Assembly (NCBI GenBank): GCA_905221605.1
Contig: CAJNDS010001746.1
Location: forward strand, 463,797 to 527,796
Length of the DNA: 64,000 nucleotides
Source: Symbiodinium natans
Taxonomy: Eukaryota; Sar; Dinophyceae; Suessiales; Symbiodiniaceae
Direction: 5' to 3'
This document shows positions 1-11,641 of the stretch, one piece after another. Under the pieces are notes generated by a model. It was not told where the DNA came from. It made no database searches and worked only from the letters and a program-made list of their open reading frames with translations. The position numbers and the translations under genes are program-made. How positions within the stretch are numbered: position 1 is the stretch's first letter; each line of letters starts with the position of its first letter.

Positions 1-3000
1 AGAGCCGCTTGTGTAGTTTTTGCTCACATCAAAGACAGTCGACAAGCAGTGACTGTTTATGTGCCGTTGAAAAACGAAGATCACGACCGTTTGGTTGGAA
101 GCTGGCACAGCTGTGACTTGCATGCTCGTCAATGCTGCTTCAGATTTTGAGTTTGTGGCATTCGTGTGCGTAGAAAGGAGACGTTTCGATCTGCGTTGAC
201 ACATGCTGGGCTCACGGGCATCCGAGTAGCCGCTCCAGTTTCTGCGAAAGGGGGCCCTGGCCCTGGGCGTGGCCTGCCCGCCATGGACAAGGCAAGGTCT
301 GCATGAGGAAGCCCTGCAGATGGTTTGCGCTTCGGCCGCAGGTGGCGCCGGTGGTTGGTGGCCTGGCCAGCTTGTGGATGGCCTACAAGGTGGGAGGATG
401 TGGGAGGAGTTTTGCTGCACATGGGGTGTGTTGTGAAGCGCAGTGAGCAGGTCATTCCAGTGATGTATCGCTGGGAGCTCATCCCTGGTGCTGGGGACCT
501 CAGCTCTCTCCGTCGAAGTGCTAGATGCCACTGATGTCGGTGTATGAATGGCGCATGCCTGGCGAAGGTTGCCTCAGAGGAGTGGTGGGCCCGAGCAAAG
601 ACGATTCGTTATGACCACTACACGGAGGCATTGTAGATGAGTGCTGGTGCTGATCATATGCGCGCTTAAATTGCGGCACATCTTTTCAGGGATCGCTGAC
701 AATCGCAGTGTGGTGCACCGCAGGGCATCGTGTACTCTCCTTATGACACCGGTGAGCCCATTCGAGAGATGCCCGAGGAGTGCAAAGGCGCTTTTGTTTC
801 TTTGCTTCCACGTGGGAAGTTCTCGATTCCCGAAATTCTCAAACCGCCTGTAGTCGGCTGAGCACCGTGGAAGCGTCAGGCAAGATGCTCTTGAAACAAA
901 GGCGCGGAGGTTGGAAGCTTCAGAGCGAGATGGAGGAGCATCTTGATTGCTGCCTTGCTCCTATGCGTCTTTGCCCCATTCCGCCGCCTACCTGTGCCAG
1001 GAATAGAGCAGCCCATCAGACGCAGCCACTCTGAACTGGCCATGGATTGCCATCAGTTGATGTAGGTGTCTTAAGCCTGTACTGGCGTTCTTCCATTCAA
1101 GCGACATGTTTGAGACAGTGTGACCCGTATGATTGCAAACAGTAAGATCCTCTGCTTCTAGAGCCGCTTGTGTAGTTTTTGGTGTCAAGAACGAGAAGGA
1201 TGCCGAGCGAAAGAATGCACAATCTGCGACATGACTGGGCACATCACGCCGTGAGGAGCCTTTTGGTGGCTTTCGTAGCTGCCCCCTTGCCTTGTTATGC
1301 ATGGATGCCGTGAAGCCGTTACTTCTCAGTCATTATTGCGACATGCGGTGCATGATTCTGCATGCTTTCGGGTTCATGGCTTTTTCCCCCGCGTTTCAAG
1401 ACCGGGCGATATCTTGGGCAGGCTGCGGCTATTTCTGGATCTGCGGTGTTCAGCCTCAGAGTCCCACAGCTAAAGCTCCAAGCTGAAAGCTCCAAGCTGA
1501 AAGCTGCGCCATGTCTGATGGCATGGGCCGAGACAAGGCGCGGACTCAGCAGCATGCGTGCTAGTCAAGTCAGACACATCCAAATGTCCAACAGCTGAAC
1601 CCGGAAAATCACGGACCTGGGGGCGGTGGGGGGGAAACCAGTATGAAACTGGTGCTTTTGCTTCGCATTGGCCACTGCCAGCGACTCCAACAAAAGGGCC
1701 ACTCTTCTGCGTTCTGCGGAGGGCAGTGAGGGGCTCCCAAGGAAGTGCCGGTGGCCTCTGCGCTGCAGAGGTCTCCTCTGGCATCTCTTCGAGAGAGCAG
1801 TGGCATACAGTGGCGCCGGAGCAAAGCTGGAGCAAAGCTGGAGCAAAGCTGGAGCAAAACAAGCAGAACAACATGCAGGGGCTGTGCGAGGAGCAGCCTC
1901 TTGAGCCATGTTCATCTCATCATTCCATTTTCCCATAATTTGTTTGGCAGAGAATTCTTGGGATGGGCCGAGAGGGGGCCGCCTGTCACGACCTTGTTGT
2001 CTGTCGCCAGGCGATCGAGCCCATGTTTGCTCTGGAGGTCAGAGTGGTGTTCGCTTTGGACGTCGCTTTGCACGTTGATGACGTTCGCCCCTTCCTCGCT
2101 GTACTGATGCGTGAAACCCGTCCTTGAAGGCGCAGGTGGCGCGGCTGAAGGAGCCCAGAAAGTTTCTTTTTCGTTTTCATCTCTTCGGTCCTTCGGCGCT
2201 TGCTGGTGCTCCCCGGTGATCCGGCAGGAACAGCTCGTGGCCGAGAAGCAGCACTCGGCTGAGAAGGCCTCAGGGGAAGCATCAACAAACCTCACAAAAG
2301 CACCCCCCACAAGCCGCATGAGGCCGCATGTTCCCAAAACTCCGCCTCGTGGTCTGTTGTGATCCAGGGATTTTGTCATGTCAACTGCAGTTTCCCAAAC
2401 CTGACAGCGCTGTGATACTTGTAGCTGCCATACGTATCCCAAGTATCTCTGCACAGGGAATCAAAAAGGTCGCCTTTGCACTTTCAGCGCCACCCTGTCT
2501 TGACGGCGAGACAGTTGACAAGATCCTTGCACAAGGTTCCTTATGATCTCCAGGGCTAGATCAAGCGGCTTGAAATCTGCAAGCAGCAAGGCTTCTCGCA
2601 ATCATCTAAGTGTGTTGGGACCACTGTCACGAAAGCTAGCTCCTTGGAGCTCGCGAGAGTTGTCGTTTACAAGAATTCTCTCTAGTGTTCAGCTGGGTCA
2701 AGAAGCGACTCCGACCCTTAAGTGGTATGAAAATCAAAGAGATAAAGGGCTGTGGAGGGGGGGGGGGGGCCCTCCCCCCCCCTTATAGGATTGACAGAAT
2801 CAATCTTAAGGGTCCCCCCCCCCCCCCTCCTTTCAGGGTCGCCTTAATTGATTTCTGGGAGGGGGGGGGGGGGGGGGCCCCCCCCCCCCCCCTTCCCTTT
2901 TCAGGCTTCCCCCTCCGTCTTGGTCAGGCCCTGCTGTCGAGCTGTAAGGCTATAAGGCCCCGGCATGAGCATTCGAATCCGCAGCTTCCGACAGCTCTTA

Positions 3001-3400
3001 GTGCGACCGCTGCGTGTCCCATCATGTTTCGTTTTGCTTACAGTTCAGAGTTTGCAGCGTTGTTGCTGCGCCCGCACTTCTCCTGCCTGACTCGAAAAAA
3101 GCTTGCTTGTCAGCCGCGTTTCTGGCTTTCGTGGCCCCGATCTCAAGTCCCATTGGAGAACCTGTGCACACGAATTCGATGCGCCCGGGCTACGGCGCCC
3201 ATGTAGCACCTACGAGGTGCACTTGCACCGGAAAAAAGAGAACAGACAGGGGAGATAATAGAGAGTGAATGGAAGGACCACGGGTTGCGCATTGTGTTGT
3301 GTTGCTTGTCGCTGTCCAACCGCCTTGCGGTCTCTGATCTCCTTGGTCAGACTCTTGGGGGTAGGGGTGGACTCGGGTGGACAGTTTGGGGCGAGGATCA
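1..3400. other. No recognisable gene; low-complexity and short repeats
   Basis: No exon with a family motif was found on either strand. The stretch holds a 22-nt direct repeat (AGAGCCGCTTGTGTAGTTTT followed by TG) at 1-22 and again at about 1160-1181, short tandem units near 1478-1505 (AAGCTCCAAGCTG) and near 1818-1855 (GCAAAGCTGGA), and a G/C-run fold-back near 2755-2893. Open frames here are short, overlap on both strands and look like chance products of GC-rich DNA. Confidence 0.5.
2755..2893. repeat. Poly-G/poly-C fold-back region
   Basis: Alternating long G and C runs (G12 then C-rich, C14, G17, C14) surround an imperfect inverted repeat: AATCAATCTTAAGGGT near 2795 faces CCTTAATTGATT near 2844. 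The arms could pair as a hairpin about 50 nt apart, and the G runs could form quadruplexes. There is no coding content. Confidence 0.6.
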
Positions 3401-3513
3401 GAAGCTGGAGATGATGGAGGCAGTCGTCACCAGGCCCGGCCACGTTGTTGGCATAATCGAGGCTGTGGGGAAAACGGTCCACGAGCCCTTCTTCTCTTGC
3501 CTTTCCTTTGCAG

Positions 3514-4224
3514 AGGCTGCAGAGCCGCATCGAGCTGCTGGAGGAGCAGAGAGCTTTGTTTTTTTGCATTCCTTCCTTTGCTGTTCCCTGTCTCTGTCCT
3601 TATCCCTATCCCTGCCTCTGCCTCTCCGTCTCTGTCTCTGTCAAGATGCTTTGGAAGGAGAGAAGAGCCCTTTTCACCAGCATCTTTGAACTCCCTTCAA
3701 GGCTTTTGTTCTTTCGCTCTTGGTCACCCTTCTTCTCCCCCAGAAACGCTCGGGAACGCAAGCGTGCGTGCTCGATGGAGTCCCCCTGTCCTGAGGACCA
3801 TCTCAAAGAGCAGCCGGCATCCCCAGAGCGCGGTCTCTTTGTATTTTCGCTTTCGCCCTTGTTTGCATGTGTTCATGTTTTGTCTCTCTCTCTGTCTCGT
3901 ATCTATGTTCCATTTTGTAAATCTCTGTCTCTCTCTAACTCTCTTTCTTCCTCTCTTTGAGAGTCGTTCCTTTCTTTCTTTTCTTCTCGTTTCTCTTTTT
4001 CTTGTTCCTCTCCGATGTCTCTGAGGCAGCGGAAAAACCGGATCATGAAAGGAAACGGTGAGGCATGACTCCACTCCGCTCAATGGCCGTCGACTAGCCG
4101 TTGTCTGCTCTTCTTGATCAGTGAGGCAGCCAAGCTCTCCAAAGTTCTCTCTTGAGTTTGCCTGTTCCCATCGGAGGCCGTGCTGGAGCTGCAGCAGCAA
4201 TTGGCAGAGGAGCTGGCAAAGCGG
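3514..4224 (+). CDS. Partial gene, coiled-coil protein (two exons seen)
   Basis: Exon 3514-3552 reads RLQSRIELLEEQR. Exon 4177 to about 4221-4224 begins AVLELQQQLAEELAKR. Both follow an AG and keep phase 0 across a GC-AG intron (donor GCTTTG). Joined, they give a heptad-rich helix dense in Leu, Glu and Gln, typical of a coiled coil. The intron is filled with CT-rich and TCTCTG-type low-complexity DNA. A further exon may start near 4618 (after TTCCCAG), but its phase is not settled. The family is unknown and no start or stop codon could be assigned. Confidence 0.45.
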
Positions 4225-4367
4225 AAGTGCCTCGGACGCGCCTCTTTTGAGCCTTTGAGCTTGCAAAACCTGACGCTTCCCAACCCAAAGCACATCAGCT
4301 CAACTTTCCCAAGGCAAGCACAGTACGAGCTTATCGCCAAGGCAGGGTGGCACAGCGAAATTGTGTT

Positions 4368-4600
4368 GGGAGCTCTCTCTCTCTCTCTTGTCATTCATTA
4401 TTTTATTGTTATTATTATTTATTTTTATTTTTGTTTTTTTTTTTTTTTTTTTTTTCTCTCTCTCTCTCTCTCTTCTCACACCGCATTGTGTACTCGATCA
4501 CCCACTCCCCACTCGCTCACTCACATACGCATTCACTCCACTCACTCACTTTCTCACTTTCTCACTTTCTCACTTTCTCATTCTCTCTGTCGCTTTTCTT
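4368..4600. repeat. CT / poly-T / TCTCACTT low-complexity tract
   Basis: (CT)n is followed by a T-rich stretch with a run of about 20 T, then (CT)n, then TCAC and TTTCTCAC repeats. This is pyrimidine-rich sequence typical of the introns in this window. Open frames across it encode only Ser/Leu/His/Phe low-complexity peptide. Confidence 0.8.
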
Positions 4601-4699
4601 CTGTCTTCCCAGCTTGTAGCCAGGCCAAAGAGCTTTGTGACGTTCAGCAGCGCCCTGGCGCAAGGGAAGCACGACGTTCATGACTCATGAATTCGTTGG

Positions 4700-5600
4700 C
4701 CTGCTGGCAGTTGCGGTTTGTTGCCCGGAGGTGTGGAGCGGCAGGGCCACAGGAAGTTATCACATTGCTTGTATCCAGAGAGGAAGGGGGATAAGCGGTG
4801 TGGACAGGTTCTCAAAGGAGGCTGCAAGTGCTACCAAGACATTGGACATACAAGGCATGGGAAGCTCGTTGCTGGGGATTATGCCCACCTAGGGCTGTCA
4901 ATGACTAGCGTCGTGTGAAACGCATTCTGTAGTCGCACTGGCTTGGGTGTTGTGGATGTATTGGATGTGCATTGCAACGCACATGGGTCTCTGCATGAAG
5001 TCGTGACAGTGTGCCAAGGATAGCACGCGGTTTCATGCTCGGGCTTTGTTCCGCAGATCGGTGAATTGAGTTGCTGAGGAAGATGGCGGGAAGCCGCAAC
5101 TGCAGTGCCCAAGATCGAACCTCGCACTACGAGGCAAGGCGGCGTGTCTTCAAGATGGAAACAGGGCGAGAAAGTCGTGAAGACAAGTGCAAGTCTTGGT
5201 GAAATTTCCTGAGGCCAGGAAGGAGCTTCCAAGAGGCCCCCGAAGCTTGGTCGCGGCAGTCTGAGTCTGCGCTTGTCGTGAACGCGGCTGTTCTCATCAT
5301 AAGCAGGCACGCAGCAATCTTGGTCCCCGGAGATTGTGCGTGCGCCGGGGCGCCCAGAGAGATCTTCCCCCAAAGAAGGTGGGGGGCCCTTTCAGCTTTC
5401 GATCCACTGTGAGGACTACCAGCCACAGCCCGGCAACCCCGCCGCCGGCTCTGGTGCTGCCGCTCTCTGGGCTTTCCGCGCCGCTTGGTGTTGCCAATTC
5501 ACCGCTTCGTTTCTTCGCTTTTTGATACGCTTTGCCACCCTTTTGCCGCTTTGGATATGCTTACTCTACGCCATTCTGGTGCCAGGAAGTCGCCTTCTTC
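4700..5600. other. No recognisable gene
   Basis: Overlapping short open frames occur on both strands. I see no family motif, repeat array or RNA gene. Confidence 0.4.
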
Positions 5601-5616
5601 GTCGTTCTTTGCCCAG

Positions 5617-5710
5617 GGCCCTACATGCTGTACATGCCCTGCCGGCAGTGCCACACCACAAACGCCGCCCGCACCGACACCGACGGTGCAAAGTGCCAGG
5701 AGTGCCAGGA
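5617..5710 (+). CDS. Exon encoding a CxxC...CxxC zinc ribbon
   Basis: After the acceptor GCCCAG the frame reads GPYMLYMPCRQCHTTNAA and, further on, GAKCQECQE. Two CxxC pairs lie 14 residues apart, the spacing of a small zinc ribbon. The layout recalls the C-terminal ribbon of eIF2-beta/eIF5-type proteins, but the match is only to spacing and a few residues, so I do not assign a name. The exon probably ends at a GC donor (GCCCAT). No partner exon was recognised on either side. The telomere-like block begins about 100 bp downstream. Confidence 0.45.
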
Positions 5711-5805
5711 GCCCATCCTGAGTCTCCCCCTTCTGCCACCGGCATGACATGGCATGACATGGAAATGGTGAATCCCCAGCGCCCAAGTCGCTGAACCCCA
5801 GGCAG

Positions 5806-5945
5806 TAAGGGTTGGGTTTAGGGTTTAGGGTTCTGGGTTTATGGTTTAGGGTTTAGGGTTGAGGGTTAGTTTAGGGTTGAGGGCTTAGGGCTCAAGGTTT
5901 ACGGTTTGGGGTTTAGGGTTTTGTGTTTAGAGTTCACGTTCAAGG
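5806..5945 (+). repeat. Interstitial degenerate TTTAGGG telomere-like repeats
   Basis: There are many copies of GGGTTTAGGGTT with drifted variants (GGGTTTATGG, GAGGGTTAG, GGGTTCTGGG). TTTAGGG is the plant/dinoflagellate-type telomere unit. The copies are degenerate and embedded in unique DNA, so this is an internal relic and not a chromosome end. Confidence 0.85.
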
Positions 5946-5984
5946 TTCAGGGTTTAGACGGTTCGGCTTGGACAGGATTCGTAA

Positions 5985-6200
5985 TTGTAAACGCTTGCGC
6001 GCGCCGCCTCGGCAGCCGGACCTGGAAAGGCCTGCAAAAAGGGAGGGGGTCCCAGGAAGGGTTTTAGGCATCTTGGGTCTCGGGAGGGTCCGGCAGTTCG
6101 CAGGGAGGGGCCCTGGGAGTCCGGGTTGCCCAAACAAATTCGCGGACCGAATCCCGTGTCTGCTTGTTCCAAACGCTTCTCGGCAGGAAGCCGAGGCGAA
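5985..6200 (+). mobile_element. Dispersed element, copy 1 (GCGCGCCGCCTCGGCAGCC family)
   Basis: The start TTGTAAACGCTTGCGCGCGC and the end CTTCTCGGCAGGAAGCCGAG plus GCGAA match the ends of the element at 27173-27578. The right end holds a perfect 6-bp hairpin (CTCGGC, 5-nt loop, GCCGAG). I see no coding content. I found no convincing target duplication around this copy. Confidence 0.7.
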
Positions 6201-6800
6201 CATAATGCTTACACCAGTTGAGCCGGGCCCAAGAGGGGGGGGGGGGCAGAGAACCGTCCGCTTTCACATCCGGTTTCAGATCGTTGTCACCTGTGGGGAG
6301 TACCCATTCCAGGCAAAAAAGGGGGCCGACTTGGCTTTGAGGATTTGGAGGGGGCTGCCTGTTCTCACAACCTGTGCACCTTCGGTCCGAGGCCTCGGCG
6401 GATTGTAAGTTGTATCGTTGCAGCGATGTTTAGCGATGTTTCGTCGTGCAGCCACGCTGATCCCTGATCTTCGTGCATCTCGTTGACGCCTCCCCACCCT
6501 ATCGTATCCAGGGAGTCTCCGATGTCGCAAAGAAGGGGGGAAGAAGAGCTTCGACTCTCCTCGCTTTGAGCGATTCCTCGTGCGCCGGCCCCAAGCCACG
6601 GGACGTGCACCTCCAGGATCCAAGACGAAGAGGGTTCCCAAGGCTCGTACGGGGTGGACAGCTAGGCAAGATCTCCAGCGCAGGAGATCCTTCTGAACAT
6701 AGGAAGACACGATGGGCGATAAGTCAGAAGTCTCGTAAGGCAGGTCCACGGAAGGTACGGGAGGAAGCAAAACCGCCGGGTGTTTTGGGGAGGGGGATTT

Positions 6801-6831
<31 letters not shown>

Positions 6832-9567
6832 GTAAAGAAGGGTTTACGGAAAAGGAGGAGACCAGTCCCGGCCATAAAAACACATGCGACGCTGTGAACA
6901 AGCTGTGAAAGAAGTTGTGAGAACAAGTTGCGAGAACAAGCTAGCTGCCTTTCTCTTTACAGGACCTCGCCGTCCCTCTCCGGGCTTGCAGCAGGTGCCA
7001 CAGATCGCTCAGTGAGCTCTGAAGATGTCTTCTGTTTGTTCAAGGACTTGAGGATTTCATGGTCTGAAGCCTCTGGGGCCCACCAAAACCCTCAACGAGA
7101 GATGAAGTGACCTGCTTGTAGTGACATCTGTGCATCTCCCTCAAGCTGTTCTCATTCTCAGCCAGGCGAGGGCCTGGGCGATCGAGTGAAACAGAGGCTC
7201 TCCGCGCCACTTTGCAGATTGCAGGTTTGTCGATGGTGATGTGTCCACTTCCTCGCGCCCTTTCTGTAGCTGCTAGACCTTGCTGGCGGCGCCGCCTGCA
7301 TGTGGGCGCCCGTCCACGAGCTCCTAAACTTATGAAGCTAGAGTTTTTTGCGATTGAACTCGAGTTCCAAATGTGTAAAATTCGCAATCGGCAGATTGCG
7401 CCGCGGTCGCACAATCAGTTCGTCAAGTCAGCATCGCCTCTGTGTTCTGCCTGTTTCGTTGACCGTCGCGCAGTGGCTTCTAAGGAGCTGCCTGCTTGAA
7501 GTCTCCGCAGCCGATCGATTCGTTCCACGCGCGCGCGCACACGGAGGGGGTATTTGGACTTGCCATTCCATGGAGCATAACATCTGCTGCCGCAGTGTTG
7601 CGTAACGGTCCACGGAGTCCACGTCCAAGCGGACCAGACATAAGTTAAGTATGAGAAATTCTGCTAGATCCTCGAAGCATCCCGATCCTCCAAGTGGCAG
7701 GAAAAGTCCGGTGGTTCCGATGATCAATGCCTTCAATGCCGAGTCCGTGCTGATCCGGCCACCAGCAGATGACGAGGGTCCAGGTGCAGTGCAAGGTTCT
7801 CAATCACCACAGGCTTTGAGCAGTCCTGGCGTTTTGACTTTGTGCTGCTGCACATCTCGGGGTGCTGCGACTTGTGCTGCGAATGCTCCGAGGTCAGCGC
7901 CGAAGGTATCTTGGTACGGGCATCTGCACGGGCAGCAAGGCCACAACGCCTTCCAAACCACGTCAACTTGGCACCTCGGCTTCCTGATTTCATCTTGGGT
8001 GAACGAGAGAACATAAGAACATAAGCTGAGGACGGCATGCGAATGTGAGTGCACAAATCCATGAGCCCGAAAGGCCACAATCACAAAAAGCTAAACAACC
8101 ATGGATTTGCTTCCGTGTTAGGCAGGCCCTAGTTGGATGGCAGGGTTTTGAACGCCCATCTGTCGGAGACTTCCGTGCCTACTACGTGGTGATACCGATG
8201 TATGTGTGTGTGTGTGTGTCTGTATATGTGCGTGTGTGCGCGCGTGGGTGCATGGGTGCGTGTGCGCTCGTGCGTGCGCGCGTGCGTGCGCGCGTGTGTG
8301 TTTGTGTGTTGGTGCGTATGCGGGCGCGTGTGGATGGTTGGCTTGTCAGACTCCACTTGTAGGTTCTACCCACGTCAAGAGTGCTGGACGAGCTCCTGAA
8401 GTTTTTGTTGAAGCTCAGCTCGGAAACTTGCTGGAACTTCTCACCGGGTTCTGGCAGAATAGCCCTGGACGCACCCAGAGATTGAAGTATCCAAGAATGA
8501 AGGGCCGATTCGAGGATCCTTTCCAGGATCCCCGGAGCTCCTGTCGCAACCCGCTTCTTCCCCAGGGTGTTCCAGGGTACTGATGTGTGTGTGTGCCCTT
8601 GCCATATGTGTTCTTTGAACGTTTTTCACACTCTGTGGAAAGAACAGCCGTTCATGCAATGTCTCCTCTCAAGTTCTCTCAGACGAAACAAGCCCCGGAC
8701 GCTGGCTGTGGATGCACAGTTGTGAAAGAAATGCTCCTCGACTTCTTCTTTTCTTTCTCGCGTGGTTGAGATTGCGTGGTTGAGAAGACATTCGAAGAGC
8801 CTGAAAGCCTTAAAGCCTTAAAGCCTTAAAGCCTTAAAGCAGATGGGAGGCCAGACCGCAGAAGTTCTCTCGGCTGACAAGGGTCTCATTGTGGAGAGGG
8901 ACAGGAGGTTCACAGGTGGCGAGGATGCCAAGGGTTGGATCCGAGAGCACTTCAGTATGAAGGAGCTGTCCCACTGCTTGGGAGGGCAAAGCGCGGCCAA
9001 AGCAGGTTGCGAGAGCACAGTGACGCCTCTCCTTTAAATTGCAAACAAGAGACGCAAGAGCATCGAGAGCACGGCACGGAGCAGAAAAGCGCAGCCAGGA
9101 GCAGCCGGCCGTAGCCAGCATAGTGGAGCGTCGCCTATGTGTTGAGACATGCCATATGGAAGATTCTCTGACCTCTTTGCGTCGGTGTTATCTGAAATTT
9201 TATCTAATCTCTGATATTCCGGTGGGTGTCGTTGCTGACGTTTCTGCTGTTGGCATTTTGGGAAATAAGGGTTTCCTTCCGGACAAGCACATGCGAGGAA
9301 CGACGGGGAAAGCTCTCAACAACTCAGAAGACAACTCACGGATCTGCCTTTTGACAAACCGCTTCGGGGCAGAGCTGTAGAGTCGGTGGAGTCGGTAGAG
9401 TTGAGCCCCGTTCCTCAGTTCCTCAGGGAGCCTGGAACTCCTGCGCACCTTCAAGACGCTCCTGGAGTTTACCCTTCTTGTCAGTCAGGCCTGGGGATCA
9501 AAAGCCATAAGGACAACAAAATGGACCACATGGTATACACTTGAGGCTTGATCCGATGTCCCCCGAG
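6201..9567. other. No recognisable gene; microsatellites
   Basis: The stretch holds a T11 then G21 homopolymer block near 6799-6832, a GT/GC-rich tract near 8199-8315 and an 8-bp tandem repeat (AAAGCCTT, about 5 copies) near 8806-8840. Frames such as 8843-9037 and 9039-9380 (+) are open but show no motif I can name, so they are not called genes. Confidence 0.45.
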
Positions 9568-9661
9568 GCCACGCCACGCCCGTGTCGCCGGTGTTCCAGC
9601 ACGTGCACTTGGACTACCCGCGCATTCTCACCTCGCGCCACGAAGTCAGGACCGGAAGAGG
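9568..9661 (+). CDS. Exon-like segment, unknown protein
   Basis: After the acceptor CCCGAG the frame gives GHATPVSPVFQHVHLDYPRI and then LTSRHEVRTGRG. A GA donor (GGGAATG) is possible at the end. The residue mix is protein-like and differs from the low-complexity flanks. I do not recognise the family and found no neighbouring exon in a compatible phase. Confidence 0.35.
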
Positions 9662-10409
9662 GGAATGCCTTGAGAGCCTTGAGAGTTGTGTCATGTTGTG
9701 TCATGTTGGGTCACAAACTTGTTTCATGTCGTTTCTCTCCTGTTTCTCTCTCTTTCAAAGCGAGTGAGTGCTGGGGAGGACAGGTGTGGGCTCAGGCTTC
9801 GCAACGGCTGCAAAGTCGGCCAGGGTGATCTCGCCCCCGCTCTCAGCACGCTTGCCTACGGGCCCCCTGGTGCTGCCTGCAGCACAGGTGGTGGTTTGTG
9901 AAGGTATCCATTTTTGAAGCGCCGCGGCATCTTTGCGCGGGACATTCCCCGAAGGTCCCCGAGGGATTTTCGTGTAGCTGAGCCCTCGCTGCCAAAGACC
10001 TGGACAAAGCTTTGCGGATCTCTCACTTGAGAGAGGGCAGCATGGGCAGCCTGTTTGAACCCGCGCTTGTAATTTGTACGTGTCCGTGTAGTCAAAACAA
10101 CCGCTGCTGCGAAGCACACTGTAGCCTTTGATGCCTGAGAACTATACAGACCAGATACAGACTATACATGCCAGCCAGCGGCTGTGATGTAGACATCACT
10201 TTAGTGGTCTTTGCGGCAGCGCTTTGCGTCAATGTGCTTCGGTGCTTGTTGAAAGCGCATTTCACGGCCTGTTTCAGTTCCATGATCCGTGAAATGGGCG
10301 TCAAGCTGCGCCAAAATGTGCCCTCCGGACATCTCCGGATTGCACGGAGTGCACCCCTTTCCGCGTGGTTCCTCGGGTCCTAGGGGTGCACAGGGCTCTG
10401 CCGCCTTAG

Positions 10410-10486
10410 GCCGCTACGTGGTCTTTGAAACACTCGGAGACGCTCTGAGCCTCGGTAAACTGGAGACGGAGCTCACGCAATTCCAG
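10410..10486 (+). CDS. Exon-like segment, unknown helical protein
   Basis: A clean 77-bp exon lies between acceptor CCTTAG and donor GCCAAA. It reads RYVVFETLGDALSLGK and then LETELTQFQ (phase 2 in, phase 0 out). It could join a segment after CTCCAG near 10571 reading GVPVLTLHVC followed by a stop, which would make it a C-terminal end. The splice signals match those of the confident genes further on. Family unknown. Confidence 0.4.
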
Positions 10487-10922
10487 GCCAAAAAACGCAG
10501 TTGTCAACACGTTCAAACTGCAGGGTCTTTGAATCCTCGGCCCAGGTCTCTGTGTGTCTCCGTGTGTCTCCAGGGCGTGCCGGTACTCACACTACATGTG
10601 TGCTAGAGGCATCACGCCCCCATTCATCTTTGTGGCTCCCGCGACGTGAGTCGGGCGAGCAGAGTGAAGAAGAGTGCAACGTGCAAGGCCCCTTCTCGTG
10701 TCGTCCTGCTCATTGGCTGTTCTTAGTCTGTTCATTGGTTGTTCATTGGCTGTTTGTGCTCATGCGCTACTTGGACATGCGGCACCATGCGCGGCTCTTC
10801 GCATGGCTCCGCAGGTTCCAGCTCAAAGTTTCTAGCTGTTCCCGATGGCGCCAGTCACTCACCGTAGGCGAGTGAAGGCCGAAGCGGGAGGGATGGAGCC
10901 GCAGTGCACAGCAAGAACCCAA

Positions 10923-10987
10923 AGAGTTAAACGGGATTACACCTGGATTACACCTGGATTACACCTGGATTACACCTGGATTACCCT
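10923..10987 (+). repeat. 11-bp tandem repeat (GATTACACCTG)
   Basis: Five nearly perfect copies of GATTACACCTG lie head to tail. The unit is not a multiple of three and nothing coding surrounds it. Confidence 0.85.
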
Positions 10988-11351
10988 CTCGCTTATCCTT
11001 TCCAGGTGCTGGTCGCACTGCATGCCTGCACTCTTGCGTCCGGCACTCACGCAGAGAGAGAGAGAGAGGCCTTTGGAAGGCATATGCATAGCAACGTATT
11101 GTAATGAACTCTATAATGTATGGTAGTGTCTACGGGCTTGTCTTTGGGCTCGTCGACATGTACATGTTCCTTTGAGGTGCACCAACTTTGTCACTGGCAA
11201 GCGCCGGCATGTGGCAACGCCTTGCGAGTCGCCCAAGCCTTTCGCTGGCCGTGAGGCGCGTTGGAAACGTTGTGAGAAGTGCCTTATATGCCCGTGGAAG
11301 TGTATATCAAAGCGGTGTTCGAGGTGCCGTGTTCCTGATTAGCCGTGGGTG

Positions 11352-11430
11352 TGCAGGCCGTGCAGGTAAAGGCTGCAGGAACTCTCCATCCTCCAGAGTC
11401 GCGGTGGGTTCGAGTCCCACGGCAGTTGCC
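11352..11430 (+). pseudogene. tRNA-like remnant with a good T-arm/box B
   Basis: A perfect T-arm (GTGGG, loop TTCGAGT, CCCAC) lies at 11404-11420 and contains the Pol III box B core GGTTCGAGTCC. Upstream are a possible D-arm (GCAG, loop GTAAAGG, CTGC) and a 5-bp stem ACTCT/AGAGT with a 9-nt loop where 7 nt is expected. I could not pair an acceptor stem: the 3' strand GGCAGTT has no partner. It is more likely a decayed tRNA or tRNA-derived SINE than a working gene. Confidence 0.35.
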
Positions 11431-11611
11431 GATGCCTCAATGCCTCAAGGCTGCCAAAAGTATGGACAAGCCTTGCCTCGCTGTGCCTCGCCTACATTGC
11501 TGACGCGTTGCGATTGCGTTGCTTCTGCCCCCGACTCAAGGTCTGGAGCCGTGCCTGGGACGATCTCAGCAGGCCCCTGACAGTTTCAGGGATAGGAAGA
11601 ACGCGCAGAAG

Positions 11612-11641
11612 GAGGCCTCTTTGTTTTCGCAAAGAGGCCTC
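11612..11641. other. Perfect 12-bp inverted repeat (hairpin)
   Basis: GAGGCCTCTTTG at 11612-11623 and CAAAGAGGCCTC at 11630-11641 are exact reverse complements separated by TTTTCG. No T-run follows, so a bacterial-type terminator reading does not apply. It sits at the edge of a very GC-rich block (11640-11830). Confidence 0.8.

Noticed and set aside
11612-11641. Rho-independent terminator
   Set aside because: The hairpin has no following U-tract and the window is not bacterial.
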